Shown: positions 8,499 through 17,604, counted from the stretch's first letter. The stretch: DNA of 64,000 bases from an uncultured Agrobacterium sp. (GCA_913777615.1 CAJYTK010000005.1:96184-160183), one strand, 5' to 3'. The notes: generated from the sequence alone by a model not told the origin. Numbers and translations: made by a program.

Positions 8499-9869
8499 TC
8501 AACCGTCCTCAAGCAATATCTCGATACGGCGATTGGCGCCGTTGAGCGGGTCATCTGCGCTTTGCAAACGACGGTCAGCAAAGCCCGACAATTGTTTGAT
8601 GCGGCCTTCATCCAGCCCGCCGCGCACCAGCATGTAATAGGCTGCATGGGCGCGATCCATCGACAATGTCCAGTTGTCTTTACCGCCGCTATTGTAAGCC
8701 CGACCGTCGGTATGTCCGCGAATGACGACTGCGCCTTTCTGCTTGCTTAAAACCTCGCCGATCTTGCCCATGGCCACCACAAGGTCGCGCTGAGGCACGG
8801 CAGACCCTACGCCGAACATCGCCGAACTTGTCTTCTCCGAAATGGTAATCAGCGTTCCGCCTTCAGCAGGGGTCACGACAATGCCCTCCGCAAGCTTGCC
8901 CGCGACGCCGGAAACCTGTTGCGCGATTTCCTTGCGCAGTTCATCGGCAGCCTTTTCATCGGCCTGGGAGACCTTCACCGGCGTGGCAGGCGTGGACTGC
9001 GCATCTTGCGTGCCAGCAGCCGGATCGGCTTTCTGACCTTGGTCAGGTTTAGGGGTGGGGCGAGGGATCGCCATCGCCACGTCCTGCGGCTTTTCCGCCT
9101 CCGGGTCCAGTTCATCTTCTGAAGCCTGGACGGCTTTTACCGCTTTCGCATCGACGGGAGAGCCCAGCGTGTCCGGATCGCCAATGATGCCTGCGACATC
9201 CTGCTTCGGCGGCTCGGATTTCTCACTATCAGGCTTCTGTGCCTTTTCCGGCAGCTTGGTATCCTGGATCGTCACGGACGGGTTCTGCTGCGCAGTGTCC
9301 ATCTGCTTGCTCCAGAAATCCGGGTCGAAGGGGTCGCGATAAGCCTCGCCGCCCGACGCACCGGTGGAGGGGCCGGATTCGCTTGCGCCGCCCTCACCCT
9401 TGGCACTGACATTGGCTTGCTGCCCGACTTCTTGAGCGATTTCGGCCAGGACGGCGTAAGGATTTTCGAAGAAAGCCGCCTCGGAGAAATTGACATTCTG
9501 CCCAGCGGTGGTGGTCGAATCCTCCCCGCTTGCCGCAGCGCTTCCCTCGGTCGTTTTGTCCGATTTCGTATCGGACTTCGCGCTCGTTTCCTCGCCTTGT
9601 TCCTTCTTGGCAGGCTGTTTCAATCCGCGCGCAGCAGGCTGCTCATCGGTCAGCTTGATCGGGTTGAAATAGCTTGCGACCGAAGCCGTCGTCTTTTCGT
9701 TCGACGCATTGACGAGCCACATGACGAGAAAGAAAGCCATCATCGCCGTCATGAAGTCGGCAAAGGCGATTTTCCAGGCACCACCATGCGCGCCGTCATG
9801 ACCACCCTTGTGCCGCTTGACGATAATGATTTCGTTCTTGCCGTGATGGTGATTTTCGCTTTCACTCAT
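8499..9869 (-). CDS. motB: Flagellar stator protein MotB (long rhizobial form)
   Basis: A 456-residue inner-membrane protein. A His- and Lys-rich cytosolic start leads into one membrane segment containing [19 protein letters not shown], with the proton-binding Asp at residue 38. A long disordered periplasmic stretch follows (about residues 60-330, rich in Glu, Ala, Lys and Asp). The C-terminal OmpA-type peptidoglycan-binding domain has [10 protein letters not shown] and [11 protein letters not shown]. With MotA (20859-21731, elsewhere in the window) it forms the proton-driven stator. The periplasmic insert is much larger than in enteric MotB and is the likely MotC docking region. It overlaps the upstream FliH-like gene by 8 nt. 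Confidence 0.95.
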   Translation of the reverse strand: MSESENHHHGKNEIIIVKRHKGGHDGAHGGAWKIAFADFMTAMMAFFLVMWLVNASNEKTTASVASYFNPIKLTDEQPAARGLKQPAKKEQGEETSAKSDTKSDKTTEGSAAASGEDSTTTAGQNVNFSEAAFFENPYAVLAEIAQEVGQQANVSAKGEGGASESGPSTGASGGEAYRDPFDPDFWSKQMDTAQQNPSVTIQDTKLPEKAQKPDSEKSEPPKQDVAGIIGDPDTLGSPVDAKAVKAVQASEDELDPEAEKPQDVAMAIPRPTPKPDQGQKADPAAGTQDAQSTPATPVKVSQADEKAADELRKEIAQQVSGVAGKLAEGIVVTPAEGGTLITISEKTSSAMFGVGSAVPQRDLVVAMGKIGEVLSKQKGAVVIRGHTDGRAYNSGGKDNWTLSMDRAHAAYYMLVRGGLDEGRIKQLSGFADRRLQSADDPLNGANRRIEILLEDG

Positions 9870-10506
9870 CCGACAGGCCTCTCAAGCTCTGAAAAAACTC
9901 CGACAATCTCGTCATCAAAACTGAATTATCCATCTGAACCTGAATATCGATGTCGTCGGACGTATCGAAGTCGATATGGTTGTCGACATCGTCCAAGTCC
10001 TTGCGCAGCCTTGAGAGCAGATGCTCCGGCCCGCTGATCCTTATCGTTCCCGCATACCCGTCTTTTATGTCCTGCATGATCTGGGCGGAAATCTCCGCCG
10101 CGGTCTTGCGAGCCAGTTCCTCCTCCACGAAGTGGCTCAAGACCTTGAGGCAGGCATCTTCGACGTGCTGGTTCACGGCCTGCTTCATCGTGACGACCGA
10201 GGTCGCGAGGTGACCGGCAATTTCTTCTTCGAAGCGGATGCGCTGGGCTTCCAGTTCTTCGTCATGGCGCGCCTTCAGAGCCTCAAGCTCTGCCTGATGC
10301 TCGTCCTCGAGACGTTGTCTTGCAGCCTGCTCTCCCTCTTCGAAAGCCTTGCGCTTCTCCTCTTCCAGATCGACGGTCGGCTCGACCGAAGGAGCCCACT
10401 CGCTTTCAAAGGCTAGCGCCGGCATATCGAGCTCAAGCGTAACCGGCTCCTCTGCCGGCACAAACTGGCTGAAGTCCTTCAAGTATTTAGTCAGCGCTGC
10501 ACTCAT
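9862..10506 (-). CDS. FliH-like coiled-coil protein, candidate regulator of export ATPase FliI
   Basis: 214 residues from the ATG at 10506. The centre (about residues 50-100) is a highly charged coiled coil with [20 protein letters not shown]. The C-terminal half ([26 protein letters not shown] onwards) resembles the FliH/V-ATPase E-subunit fold that binds the N-terminus of the ATPase. FliH is otherwise not recognisable near fliI in this window, so this is the best candidate, but the assignment rests on architecture, not on a strong sequence signature. It heads the motB-motC-fliK-transglycosylase unit and has its own flagellar-type promoter motif at 10638-10660. Confidence 0.65.
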   Translation of the reverse strand: MSAALTKYLKDFSQFVPAEEPVTLELDMPALAFESEWAPSVEPTVDLEEEKRKAFEEGEQAARQRLEDEHQAELEALKARHDEELEAQRIRFEEEIAGHLATSVVTMKQAVNQHVEDACLKVLSHFVEEELARKTAAEISAQIMQDIKDGYAGTIRISGPEHLLSRLRKDLDDVDNHIDFDTSDDIDIQVQMDNSVLMTRLSEFFQSLRGLSDE

Positions 10507-10864
10507 CCACGCACCTGGCACCAGACATGACATCCGGCTTTATCAATCCGAAAGGCCTTGCGCCGTAAGCGCAAGGTGTTGGCAGCTGCGATGCAAAGAC
10601 CAAGGGCCTGAACAGGGACAGCTTTTCATCTTGCAGGGTAGAGAGCCAAACTTGTGCGAGGATGAACCTCTCCGGCCTTCGTGTCGCAGCGCGACAATAT
10701 TGTTGGCGGGGCCAGCTTGCAGATGACAAAACATCGAGGCCGCGCCCAGTCATAGACCGGCAAGTCGGATGGGCTGGCTGAACCTGACCGCCCTGCCCTT
10801 CCTCAATTGTCCGGCTTAAGCCTATCGCGCTGGTATTTCCGGCCAGACGCGCAAAGCGGCAGCG
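10507..10864. other. Intergenic region between flaD-type flagellin and the FliH-like gene
   Basis: 358 bases with no convincing gene. Both flanking genes run on the minus strand. It carries the promoter motif of the FliH-like/motB operon at 10638-10660. I see no clear terminator for the flagellin gene ending at 10865. Confidence 0.5.
10638..10660 (-). promoter_or_regulatory. Flagellar-type promoter motif for the FliH-like/motB operon
   Basis: On the minus strand CTCGCACAAG is followed after nine bases by CTAC. The core TCGCACAAG is a perfect match to the motif seen before fliF, motA, flgF and the two accessory genes, and the 9-nt gap is kept. It lies 132 nt before the first start codon. Confidence 0.6.
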
Positions 10865-11830
10865 TCAACCAAACAGACTGGCAAGGCTCTTTCGGAAGCT
10901 ATTGGCCATCGAAACGACTTCTACCGCCAAATCGCGTTGCGATTTATAGGCTGCCAGCCGGGTCGATTCTTCTTCCATATCCGCATCGACCAGACGGCTG
11001 ACGCTCTTGTCCAATGAATCGCCAAGTGCGCCCACGAAGGACTGCTGCTGGTCGATACGGTTGGACATGGTGCCGAAGGAGCTACCGAGACCCTTCAATT
11101 TAGCGGAAATTTCTCCAACGACGGCAACCATGTCGTCGAGCTCTTCCTTCGTCGTGTCCGCCGAAATCGCGATTTCCTGGCCACCCGGCGGCGTCGTTCC
11201 ATCGGGGCTCATCAGGTAGTAGTCACGGGACGCAGCCGTACCGTCGGGGTTGAGCGGGGATGCATCGATCACCCTGCTGAACAGACCGCGCGCCGGGTCG
11301 TTCGTGTCGATGAGCACCGTTTCAGATGTCTTGATGCTGAGATATTGCAGACTGATCGACCCGTCAGGACCCTTTTTGTAAGAGAAGGGAACAGACTTGG
11401 TGTCGGTCAATTGGGGGGCGGTGTTGTACAGCCAGTTGTCGCCCGAAAACGATGCGGCCTGAGCCACGGACGCCAGGTTCTTCTTGAGTGCCGATATCGA
11501 CCCATTGATCATCTCGCGATTGGTGCTCGGGTCATAGGCGGTGATCAACTGCGTCATGATCTTGTCGAGAACTTCAATCGACGAAGAGACGGCCTCATAG
11601 GCAGTATCCACCTTGGACGCGCCAAGACTTAAAGCATCGCCGACGCTGCTTAAAACGCTACCCTCGGACTTCAGGTTCTTGGCGGTGGACCAGTACCCGG
11701 CATTGTCCGCAGCCTCGCCGATTTTCAACCCGCTGCTGGTGACCTTCTGAACCTTGTCCAGATTTTCATTGCTGAAAAGCAGTGTTTGAAGAGCGCTCTG
11801 CACATAGCCAGAGGTCATGATTTTCGTCAT
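10865..11830 (-). CDS. Flagellin, divergent fourth copy (FlaD-like)
   Basis: 321 residues from the ATG at 11830 (MTKIMTSGYVQSALQTLL). The terminal domains are flagellin-like: an N-terminal helix with NAGYWSTAKNLKSEGSVLSS and a C-terminal DADMEEESTRLAAYKSQRDLAVEVVSMANSFRK ending in LFG. It is the most divergent of the four: the first 30 residues lack the MTSIxTN start, and the surface region contains a longer insert. It is probably a minor filament subunit. A partial promoter motif (TCGCACAAG, 12019-12027) lies upstream without the CTA half. FlaD of Sinorhizobium/Agrobacterium is the likely counterpart, but paralogue naming is uncertain. Confidence 0.85.
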   Translation of the reverse strand: MTKIMTSGYVQSALQTLLFSNENLDKVQKVTSSGLKIGEAADNAGYWSTAKNLKSEGSVLSSVGDALSLGASKVDTAYEAVSSSIEVLDKIMTQLITAYDPSTNREMINGSISALKKNLASVAQAASFSGDNWLYNTAPQLTDTKSVPFSYKKGPDGSISLQYLSIKTSETVLIDTNDPARGLFSRVIDASPLNPDGTAASRDYYLMSPDGTTPPGGQEIAISADTTKEELDDMVAVVGEISAKLKGLGSSFGTMSNRIDQQQSFVGALGDSLDKSVSRLVDADMEEESTRLAAYKSQRDLAVEVVSMANSFRKSLASLFG

Positions 11831-12018
11831 GTCAGCAGTCTCGAGGCGAGTAAAACACATGCCATTTCTGGCGGATCGACCCCGTCGTCATGACAAGGCA
11901 AATAGCGGACCGGCTGCGGCATTCCAGGCAGAGCCTCTGACGGCTTGCGTGTAAAGACGGTTAAAAAAGCCAAGGCGAATCAAAAGATTGCCCAGTAGAC
12001 CATCAAGCCATGATGAAA

Positions 12019-12028
12019 CTTGTGCGAA
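12019..12028 (-). promoter_or_regulatory. Partial flagellar promoter motif upstream of the flaD-like gene
   Basis: The minus strand reads TTCGCACAAG, a perfect first half of the flagellar motif, 188 nt before the flagellin start. The second half is not present at the 9-nt spacing (GGCT instead of CTA). Confidence 0.35.
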
Positions 12029-12070
12029 GCTGGAGACGTGGCCTTCGACCGATCTTGCCGCTTCAATAAC

Positions 12071-12102
12071 AAAGGCCGCGCTTTCCAGAAAACGCGGCCT
12101 TT
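12071..12102 (-). terminator. Terminator after the third flagellin gene
   Basis: A 10-bp stem (arms 12071-12080 and 12093-12102) with a 12-nt loop, starting 22 nt after the stop codon. It is followed on the minus strand by a short T-rich stretch. Confidence 0.7.
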
Positions 12103-12123
12103 GTTCTGTTCTGGCGAAAGACT

Positions 12124-12999
12124 TTACTGGCGGAACAGGGTCATCAGGTTCTGCGAGCTGGAATTGGCGATCGACAGAGACTGGATTGCCAACTGTTGCT
12201 GTGTCTGGATGGCGGAGAGTTTTGCGGACTCTTCTTCCATATCAGCATCGACGAGGCGGCTAACGCCCGCCTCGATCGCATCCGACAGCTTGGCGGAATA
12301 CTTGTCCTGGAGATCGACGCGGATCTGCAGAGCGCCGAGTGCGGCGGCAGAGTCGGTCATTCTGCTGATCGCGGTTTCGACCGTGTCCATGAAGGTGTCG
12401 ATCTGACCCTGCGTGGTGATGCTGGTCAACTGAATGGTCATGACGGCGCTGAGAATGCCGCCGCTGCCGACATTGTTGGCGATCGTTGCGAACAGGGCAT
12501 AGGTTTCGACGTTGAATGTCGCCGTCGTCACCTTGACCGTTCCGTCAGCTTCGCGAATGAAGCCGTCGACGACGCTGGCCTCCGTATTGGTCGATACCAT
12601 CCAGTTTTCGCCGGAGAAGGAGGCACCTTGTGCGATGGCCGAAAGCTGCTCCTGAAGCTTGCCGATTTCGAGCTGGATCTGACCTTTGTCCGTCGACTTT
12701 TCACTGGCTGTTACCAGCTTTGCCTTGATTTCGTTGACCGCGCTAATGGCGCTTTCCATGGCCGCATAAGCCGTATCAACCTTCGCTGCGCCCACGCCAA
12801 GTGCGTCGGAGGCGGCGTTCAGGGCCTTATTGTCGGAATTCATCGTGGTTGAGATCGACCAATAGGCCACATTGTCCTTGGCCTGCGCGACCTTGTAACC
12901 TGAAGAAACACGGTCCTGCGTGTTGGACAGGGTGGTATTGATGTTGCGCAACGTCTCCAATGCGGACATAGCGGAGGTGTTGGTCAGAATGCTGGTCAT
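12124..12999 (-). CDS. Flagellin
   Basis: 291 residues from the ATG at 12999, with the strong site AAAGGGGCC upstream. It begins MTSILTNTSAMSALETLRN and ends with DADMEEESAKLSAIQTQQQLAIQSLSIANSSSQNLMTLFRQ split over the usual flagellin_C helix. The variable surface domain (about residues 100-190) is short, as in rhizobial complex flagella. It is related to the two flagellins upstream but clearly diverged from them. It is a separate unit: a leader hairpin at 13033-13077 and its own terminator. Confidence 0.95.
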   Translation of the reverse strand: MTSILTNTSAMSALETLRNINTTLSNTQDRVSSGYKVAQAKDNVAYWSISTTMNSDNKALNAASDALGVGAAKVDTAYAAMESAISAVNEIKAKLVTASEKSTDKGQIQLEIGKLQEQLSAIAQGASFSGENWMVSTNTEASVVDGFIREADGTVKVTTATFNVETYALFATIANNVGSGGILSAVMTIQLTSITTQGQIDTFMDTVETAISRMTDSAAALGALQIRVDLQDKYSAKLSDAIEAGVSRLVDADMEEESAKLSAIQTQQQLAIQSLSIANSSSQNLMTLFRQ

Positions 13000-13032
13000 C
13001 TTAAGTGGCCCCTTTGGCAATCTCTGGAAGAA

Positions 13033-13077
13033 GGGACATTCCGGTCAAGCCGGGAAACGCGTCGGATAGCTTCATGC
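13033..13077 (-). promoter_or_regulatory. Conserved flagellin leader element (copy 1)
   Basis: Minus-strand block shared with the leaders at 14208-14250 and 15352-15398: GCATGA-n-GC, then CGTTT, a small CCGG hairpin (arms 13041-13044 and 13050-13053), then AATGTCCC, about 35 nt before the start codon. Position in the untranslated leader suggests post-transcriptional control, for example by FlbT, which acts on flagellin mRNA leaders in Caulobacter. That link is inference. Confidence 0.55.
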
Positions 13078-13259
13078 CTACCGAACTGTGGGTTCGGTGC
13101 GCTGTTTCGATGAGCACAGAAAACAGCTTTATGGTTAACAAACGTTTAAATGTAGGGAAGTTTTTACTTCAATGAACGCTACGTTAATGTGGGAGATCGA
13201 CGTTAACTATCCCTAATTATCTGATAATAATGGATATTTTTGTTTTTGACCAAAACGAA

Positions 13260-13285
13260 AAAAGCCGCGCTGACGCGCGGCTTTT
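13260..13285 (-). terminator. Terminator after the second flagellin gene
   Basis: An 11-bp perfect stem (arms 13260-13270 and 13275-13285) with a 4-nt loop. The minus strand continues TTCGTTTTGG, so the hairpin closes in a T-run. It starts 17 nt after the stop codon. Confidence 0.85.
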
Positions 13286-13302
13286 CATTAAAACGGAAGC
13301 GA

Positions 13303-14175
13303 TTAGCCTCTGAACAGCGACATGATGTTCTGCGAGCTGGAGTTCGCAATCGAGAGCGACTGGATCGCCAACTGCTGCTGGGTCTGCAATGCCGACAGGC
13401 GCGCGGACTCTTCTTCCATGTTCGCATCCACCAGGCGGCTGACGCCAGATTCGATGGCATCCGACAGCTTGCTGGAGAACTTGTCCTGCATGTCGATACG
13501 TGTCTTCAGCGCGCCGAGGGCTGCCGCACCATTGGTCATCTTGCCAAGCGCCGTCTCGACGGTGTCGAGGAAGGTGTCGATCTTGCCTTGCGTGGTTACG
13601 CTGGTGAGTTCGATGGTCATGACAGCGCCAAGGATACCGCCACTGCCAACGCCGCCGTCGATGGTGGAGAACATGGCGTAGCTGCCAGCCTTGAAGCTTG
13701 CCGTATTGATCTTAACGGTACCGTCGCTTTCACGGATGAAGCCGTCGACAACTGTCGTGTTGGTGGTGTTCACCATCCAGTTTTCGCCGTTGAAGGATGC
13801 TGCCTGGCCGATTGCCGAGAGCTGTTCCTGAAGCTTTTTGACTTCAAGTTGGATCTGTTCCTTGTCGACCGAGGTTTCACTCGATGTGACGAGCTTCGCC
13901 TTGATTTCGTTGACGACGTCAATAGCGCTGTCCATGGCGGCATATGCCGTATCGACTTTTGCAGCACCAACGCCCAGTGCGTCAGTCGCAGCGCCGAGGG
14001 CCTTGTTGTCGGACTTCATGCTGGTGGAGATCGACCAGTAGGCAACGTTGTCCGACGCCTGCTCTACGCGCATGCCGGAGGAAACGCGATTCTGAGTGTC
14101 GGTCAGGTTGGAGTTGATCGAGCGCAACGTCTGCAGTGCGGACATCGCGGATGAATTGGTCAGAATGCTCGTCAT
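13303..14175 (-). CDS. Flagellin
   Basis: 290 residues from the ATG at 14175, with AGAGGGGCAG as ribosome binding site. It starts MTSILTNSSAMSALQTLRS and ends NSSSQNIMSLFRG. The N-terminal stretch from YWSISTSMKSDNKAL to NEIKAKLVT is identical to that of the next flagellin (14453-15322), although the flanks differ, which suggests recent gene conversion. It is a filament subunit exported by the flagellar system. It is monocistronic by its terminator (13260-13285) and leader. Confidence 0.95.
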   Translation of the reverse strand: MTSILTNSSAMSALQTLRSINSNLTDTQNRVSSGMRVEQASDNVAYWSISTSMKSDNKALGAATDALGVGAAKVDTAYAAMDSAIDVVNEIKAKLVTSSETSVDKEQIQLEVKKLQEQLSAIGQAASFNGENWMVNTTNTTVVDGFIRESDGTVKINTASFKAGSYAMFSTIDGGVGSGGILGAVMTIELTSVTTQGKIDTFLDTVETALGKMTNGAAALGALKTRIDMQDKFSSKLSDAIESGVSRLVDANMEEESARLSALQTQQQLAIQSLSIANSSSQNIMSLFRG

Positions 14176-14207
14176 TAAAACTGCCCCTCTGGCAAGTATA
14201 AAAGAAA

Positions 14208-14250
14208 GGGACATTCCGGTTTTACCGGTAAACGACGTACAGCGTCATGC
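14208..14250 (-). promoter_or_regulatory. Conserved flagellin leader element (copy 2)
   Basis: Same layout as copies 1 and 3: GCATGACGC, CGTTTA, a CCGG-TTTTA-type hairpin around 14216-14227, then AATGTCCC. It lies about 35 nt before the start codon. Confidence 0.55.
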
Positions 14251-14403
14251 TCGCTGAGTGAACCTATTAACACTTCAGCCGTCGTTCTGATGAATTCATC
14301 TAACAACGTTAGGGTTAACAACGGAATAATATATAATTAAAATAGGGTAAAAATAGAAATTAATCAGTTAATACGTTTTTAACTTGGGTTAATAAAAAGA
14401 AAA

Positions 14404-14425
14404 GGCCAAGTCTTGCGACCTGGCC
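14404..14425 (-). terminator. Terminator after the first flagellin gene
   Basis: A 9-bp stem with one G-U pair (arms 14404-14412 and 14417-14425) and a 4-nt loop. The minus strand continues TTTTCTTTTTATT. Confidence 0.8.
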
Positions 14426-14452
14426 TCTTTAATATTCTCTTTACGGCTGAGC

Positions 14453-15322
14453 TTAACGGAAGAGCGAGAGAATGCTCTGCGAGCTGGAATTGGCAATCGA
14501 CAGCGACTGGACCGCGAGCTGCTGCTGGGTCTGCAGTGCAGACAGACGAGCAGACTCTTCTTCCATGTTTGCGTCTACCAGGCGGCTGATGCCAGCGTCC
14601 ATGGCATCGCTGATCTTGCCCGCGAACTTTTGCTGCAGGTCGATGCGGGTGGACAATGCACCGAGAGCAGCAGCGCCCTTGGTCAGGCTCTTCAGAGCGG
14701 TTTCGACAGTCGTCAGGAAGCCGTCGATTTTGCCCTGCGTTGCAGCGCTGGTGAGTGCAATGGTCATCACGGCGCTCAAGATGCCGCCGCTGCCAACACC
14801 GCCGGCGATCGTCGAGAACATGGCATAGCTTGCAGCCTCGAAGTTCGCCGTGTTGATCTTGACGGTGCCATCGTCCTTGCGGATGAAGCCGTCGACAACC
14901 GTCGTCTTGGTGGCCGTGACCATCCAGTTTTCGCCGTTGAAGGATGCTGCCTGGCCGATAGCCGAGAGCTGTTCCTGCAGCTTCTTGACTTCAAGGTTAA
15001 CCTGATCCTTGTCGACAGAGCTTTCGCTCGCCGTAACCAGCTTCGCCTTGATTTCGTTGACGACGTCGATGGCGCTGTCCATCGCAGCGTAAGCCGTATC
15101 GACCTTTGCAGCACCGACGCCCAGCGCGTCAGTCGCGGCGCCGAGCGCCTTGTTGTCCGACTTCATGCTGGTGGAGATCGACCAGTAGGCAACGTTGTCC
15201 TTGGCAGATCCGACCTTGAGGCCAGAGGAAACGGCGTTCTGGGTAGTGTTCAGTTTGCTGCTGACGTCACGCAGGGTCTGAAGTGCAGCTGTAGCGTTTG
15301 CATTGAAGTTGATGCTAGACAT
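14453..15322 (-). CDS. Flagellin
   Basis: 289 residues from the ATG at 15322, preceded by AAAAGGGGCAATC. It starts MSSINFNANATAALQTLRD and ends ANSSSQSILSLFR. Terminal coiled-coil domains flank a short variable domain with WMVTATKTTVVDGFIRKDDG. It shares a long identical N-terminal block with the neighbouring flagellin. As the first of the series it may be the principal subunit (FlaA in Agrobacterium and Sinorhizobium, where FlaA is essential for a normal filament), but paralogue identity cannot be settled from order alone. Confidence 0.95.
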   Translation of the reverse strand: MSSINFNANATAALQTLRDVSSKLNTTQNAVSSGLKVGSAKDNVAYWSISTSMKSDNKALGAATDALGVGAAKVDTAYAAMDSAIDVVNEIKAKLVTASESSVDKDQVNLEVKKLQEQLSAIGQAASFNGENWMVTATKTTVVDGFIRKDDGTVKINTANFEAASYAMFSTIAGGVGSGGILSAVMTIALTSAATQGKIDGFLTTVETALKSLTKGAAALGALSTRIDLQQKFAGKISDAMDAGISRLVDANMEEESARLSALQTQQQLAVQSLSIANSSSQSILSLFR

Positions 15323-15351
15323 GATTGCCCCTTTTTTACGAAATACATGAG

Positions 15352-15398
15352 AGGGACATGCCGGATTTCACCGGCGTAAACGGTTCGGCATCATGCCA
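15352..15398 (-). promoter_or_regulatory. Conserved flagellin leader element (copy 3)
   Basis: Minus-strand GGCATGATGCC, CGTTTACG, a CCGG hairpin (arms 15361-15364 and 15371-15374) and CATGTCCC, about 30 nt before the start codon. It lies in a 359-base gap between divergent genes (15323-15681) where I see no other feature. Confidence 0.55.
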
Positions 15399-15681
15399 CT
15401 CGGGTCCATTTTCTGAAGGACACCAAACCCGTCACGTGACGATGAAAATGGCCCCCAAGCATTTCGAACTTCTTAATTTGACCCGTTGAATGCCCAGTTC
15501 CGGGGGCTACAGTTAACGTTGTGTGAACGGCTTGAAACGGATCTCGGGGCAGCACTCACGCTTTCCCGTTTCGAGCAAGGTTCATCCTGTAGGGTCGGTT
15601 GAATTTTCTATTCGCCGCAGATCGGTCAGCACCCCGGGTGGTGCCTTCCGAGATGTCGAGCAAGAGGACGCAACGGACCCA

Positions 15682-17604
15682 ATGTTAAACGAAATCAGCT
15701 ATTCGGCCGCTTCCAAGCATTTCAAGACGGGACGCTACACAGAAGCGCTGACGACGTTGAACCGGCTGATGGACACGAACCGGGATGCCCGCACCTATGC
15801 ATTGCTGGCGAAAACGCTGCTTCAGCTTGGACTGAAGGAACAGGCCGCCACGTCCTACGAACTTGCCTACCAGCAAAACGGTCTCGATGCCGAAACCTAC
15901 CTGGTCGAGAGCATCAAGCTGTTTTACGAATGCGGCGAGAAAGACAAGGCTCTGGCCCTTTCCAACCGGCTCATTCACCGGTTCCACAAACATCTGGACG
16001 TGGCCTACATCGTAGGATCGCTGCTGCTGGAGCGTGGCGAAAACCGCATTGCCCGGACGTTGAAGACGATCCTGATGAAGAGCGAGAATATCGAGCATAT
16101 CAAGCTCGGCGCCCGCATCGCGATCACCACTTGGGATCTTTTCGATCCAAGCGATATCGACACCGCCCGCGTTCTCCTGTCGAGATTGCCGCACAACAAT
16201 CCCGTGCGCCTGATGTATCTGGTGTTTAGCCGCGAACACAGCAGGTTCGACAATATCGAGAAACATCAGCCGATCATCGATGCGGCCGTGGCAGCAGGCG
16301 ATACGTCTTTCGTTTCGCTCGACGGCACCTTCTTCAATCTACACTGGAGCGGAGACGAGTATATCAACCAGCTGGCGCGCTCCAACACGCCAGACTTCAG
16401 CCCCGATATGACCGCAAGGCGTCGGGCAATGCCACATGAGTGGGGCAAGAAGATCCGCGTCGGTTACCTATCGTCGGACTTCTTCGACAAGCACGCCACG
16501 ATGAAGTTGATCCGCCGCGTTCTGGAACTGCATGACCGCGATCGTTTCGAAATCACGCTCTTTTGCCACTCCGACGAGGCATTGCTGAAGACAAACGAGG
16601 CCGACCGAAGCCTGTGGGGCGACGTCGTGACCATTCGCGATATGACGAACGAGGAAGCGCACGCAGAAATGCGCGCACGCAACATCGATATCATGGTCGA
16701 CCTGAAGGGACATACGGCCGGCAACCGGACCTCTATCCTCAATATGGGCGCTGCACCCATTCAGGTGGCGTGGATCGGTTTTCCCGGGTCGGTCGTCAAT
16801 ATCGATCTGGATTACGCCATCGGCGACCATTATGTGCTGCCGGAAAGCTCCAAGCCCTTCTATCATGAAAAGTTCGTTCGCCTCCCGGAAACCTATCAAC
16901 CGAATGATCCGCTCAACCGTCCGTTGGCAAAGCAGGTCAGCCGTGCGGATGTCGGCCTACCGGAAGATGCCTTCGTCTTCGCCTCTTTCAACGCCAACCG
17001 CAAGATCACGCCACGCGTCATCGAACTGTGGTGCGATATCCTGAAGAAGACGCCGAACAGCGTGATCTGGGTGTTGCATAATAGCCAGGTGAGTGCGGTC
17101 AACATCATGAAGAAGTTCACCGAAAGCGGCATTTCTGCCAAGCGCGTGTTCCTCATGGGCAAGCTGGATTTCGAACTCCATCTCAACCGTATTACGGCAG
17201 CGGATCTCGGTCTCGACACCTTCCCGGTCAATGGCCACACGACGACGTCCGAACAGCTTTGGTCCGGCTTGCCTGTCCTGACAGTCAAGGGCACGAATTT
17301 CGCCTCGCGGGTCAGCGAAAGCCTGCTGAATGCCATCGGCACGCCCGAACTCATTGCCAGCGACGAAGAAGAGTATGTGAGACAGGCCGTATTCTACGCG
17401 CAGAACCCGGACAAGCTGAAGGAGGTGCGCGACCGTATCGCGGACAACCGTTTCGTCACGCCGCTCTTCGACGCTGAACGCTTCTGCCGTCATCTGGAGA
17501 CCGCCTATGAAATGATGGTGGAACGGGCCAAGCAGGGCGACGAGCCGGATCATTTCGATGTGCCGGCACTGCCAAAACGCGAAACTCCCTTCCTCGATCG
17601 GTAA
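15682..17604 (+). CDS. TPR/GT41 (SPINDLY/O-GlcNAc-transferase-like) glycosyltransferase, candidate flagellin glycosyltransferase
   Basis: 640 residues from the ATG at 15682 (MLNEISYSAASKHFKTGRY). An in-frame GTG at 15523 would add 53 poorly conserved-looking residues. The N-terminal third is TPR-like (YTEALTTLNRLMDTNRDARTY; LGLKEQAATSYELAY). From about residue 255 the GT41 fold follows: RVGYLSSDFFDKHATMKLI, an FNANRKITP loop, and the donor-site HTTTSEQLWSGLPVLTVKG with ASRVSES. GT41 enzymes move a sugar from a UDP-sugar or other activated sugar onto protein Ser/Thr. In Caulobacter FlmG, a TPR plus GT41-type protein, glycosylates flagellin. Being next to four flagellin genes suggests the same role, inferred from context. 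A bidirectional terminator follows. Confidence 0.85.
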   Translation: MLNEISYSAASKHFKTGRYTEALTTLNRLMDTNRDARTYALLAKTLLQLGLKEQAATSYELAYQQNGLDAETYLVESIKLFYECGEKDKALALSNRLIHRFHKHLDVAYIVGSLLLERGENRIARTLKTILMKSENIEHIKLGARIAITTWDLFDPSDIDTARVLLSRLPHNNPVRLMYLVFSREHSRFDNIEKHQPIIDAAVAAGDTSFVSLDGTFFNLHWSGDEYINQLARSNTPDFSPDMTARRRAMPHEWGKKIRVGYLSSDFFDKHATMKLIRRVLELHDRDRFEITLFCHSDEALLKTNEADRSLWGDVVTIRDMTNEEAHAEMRARNIDIMVDLKGHTAGNRTSILNMGAAPIQVAWIGFPGSVVNIDLDYAIGDHYVLPESSKPFYHEKFVRLPETYQPNDPLNRPLAKQVSRADVGLPEDAFVFASFNANRKITPRVIELWCDILKKTPNSVIWVLHNSQVSAVNIMKKFTESGISAKRVFLMGKLDFELHLNRITAADLGLDTFPVNGHTTTSEQLWSGLPVLTVKGTNFASRVSESLLNAIGTPELIASDEEEYVRQAVFYAQNPDKLKEVRDRIADNRFVTPLFDAERFCRHLETAYEMMVERAKQGDEPDHFDVPALPKRETPFLDR

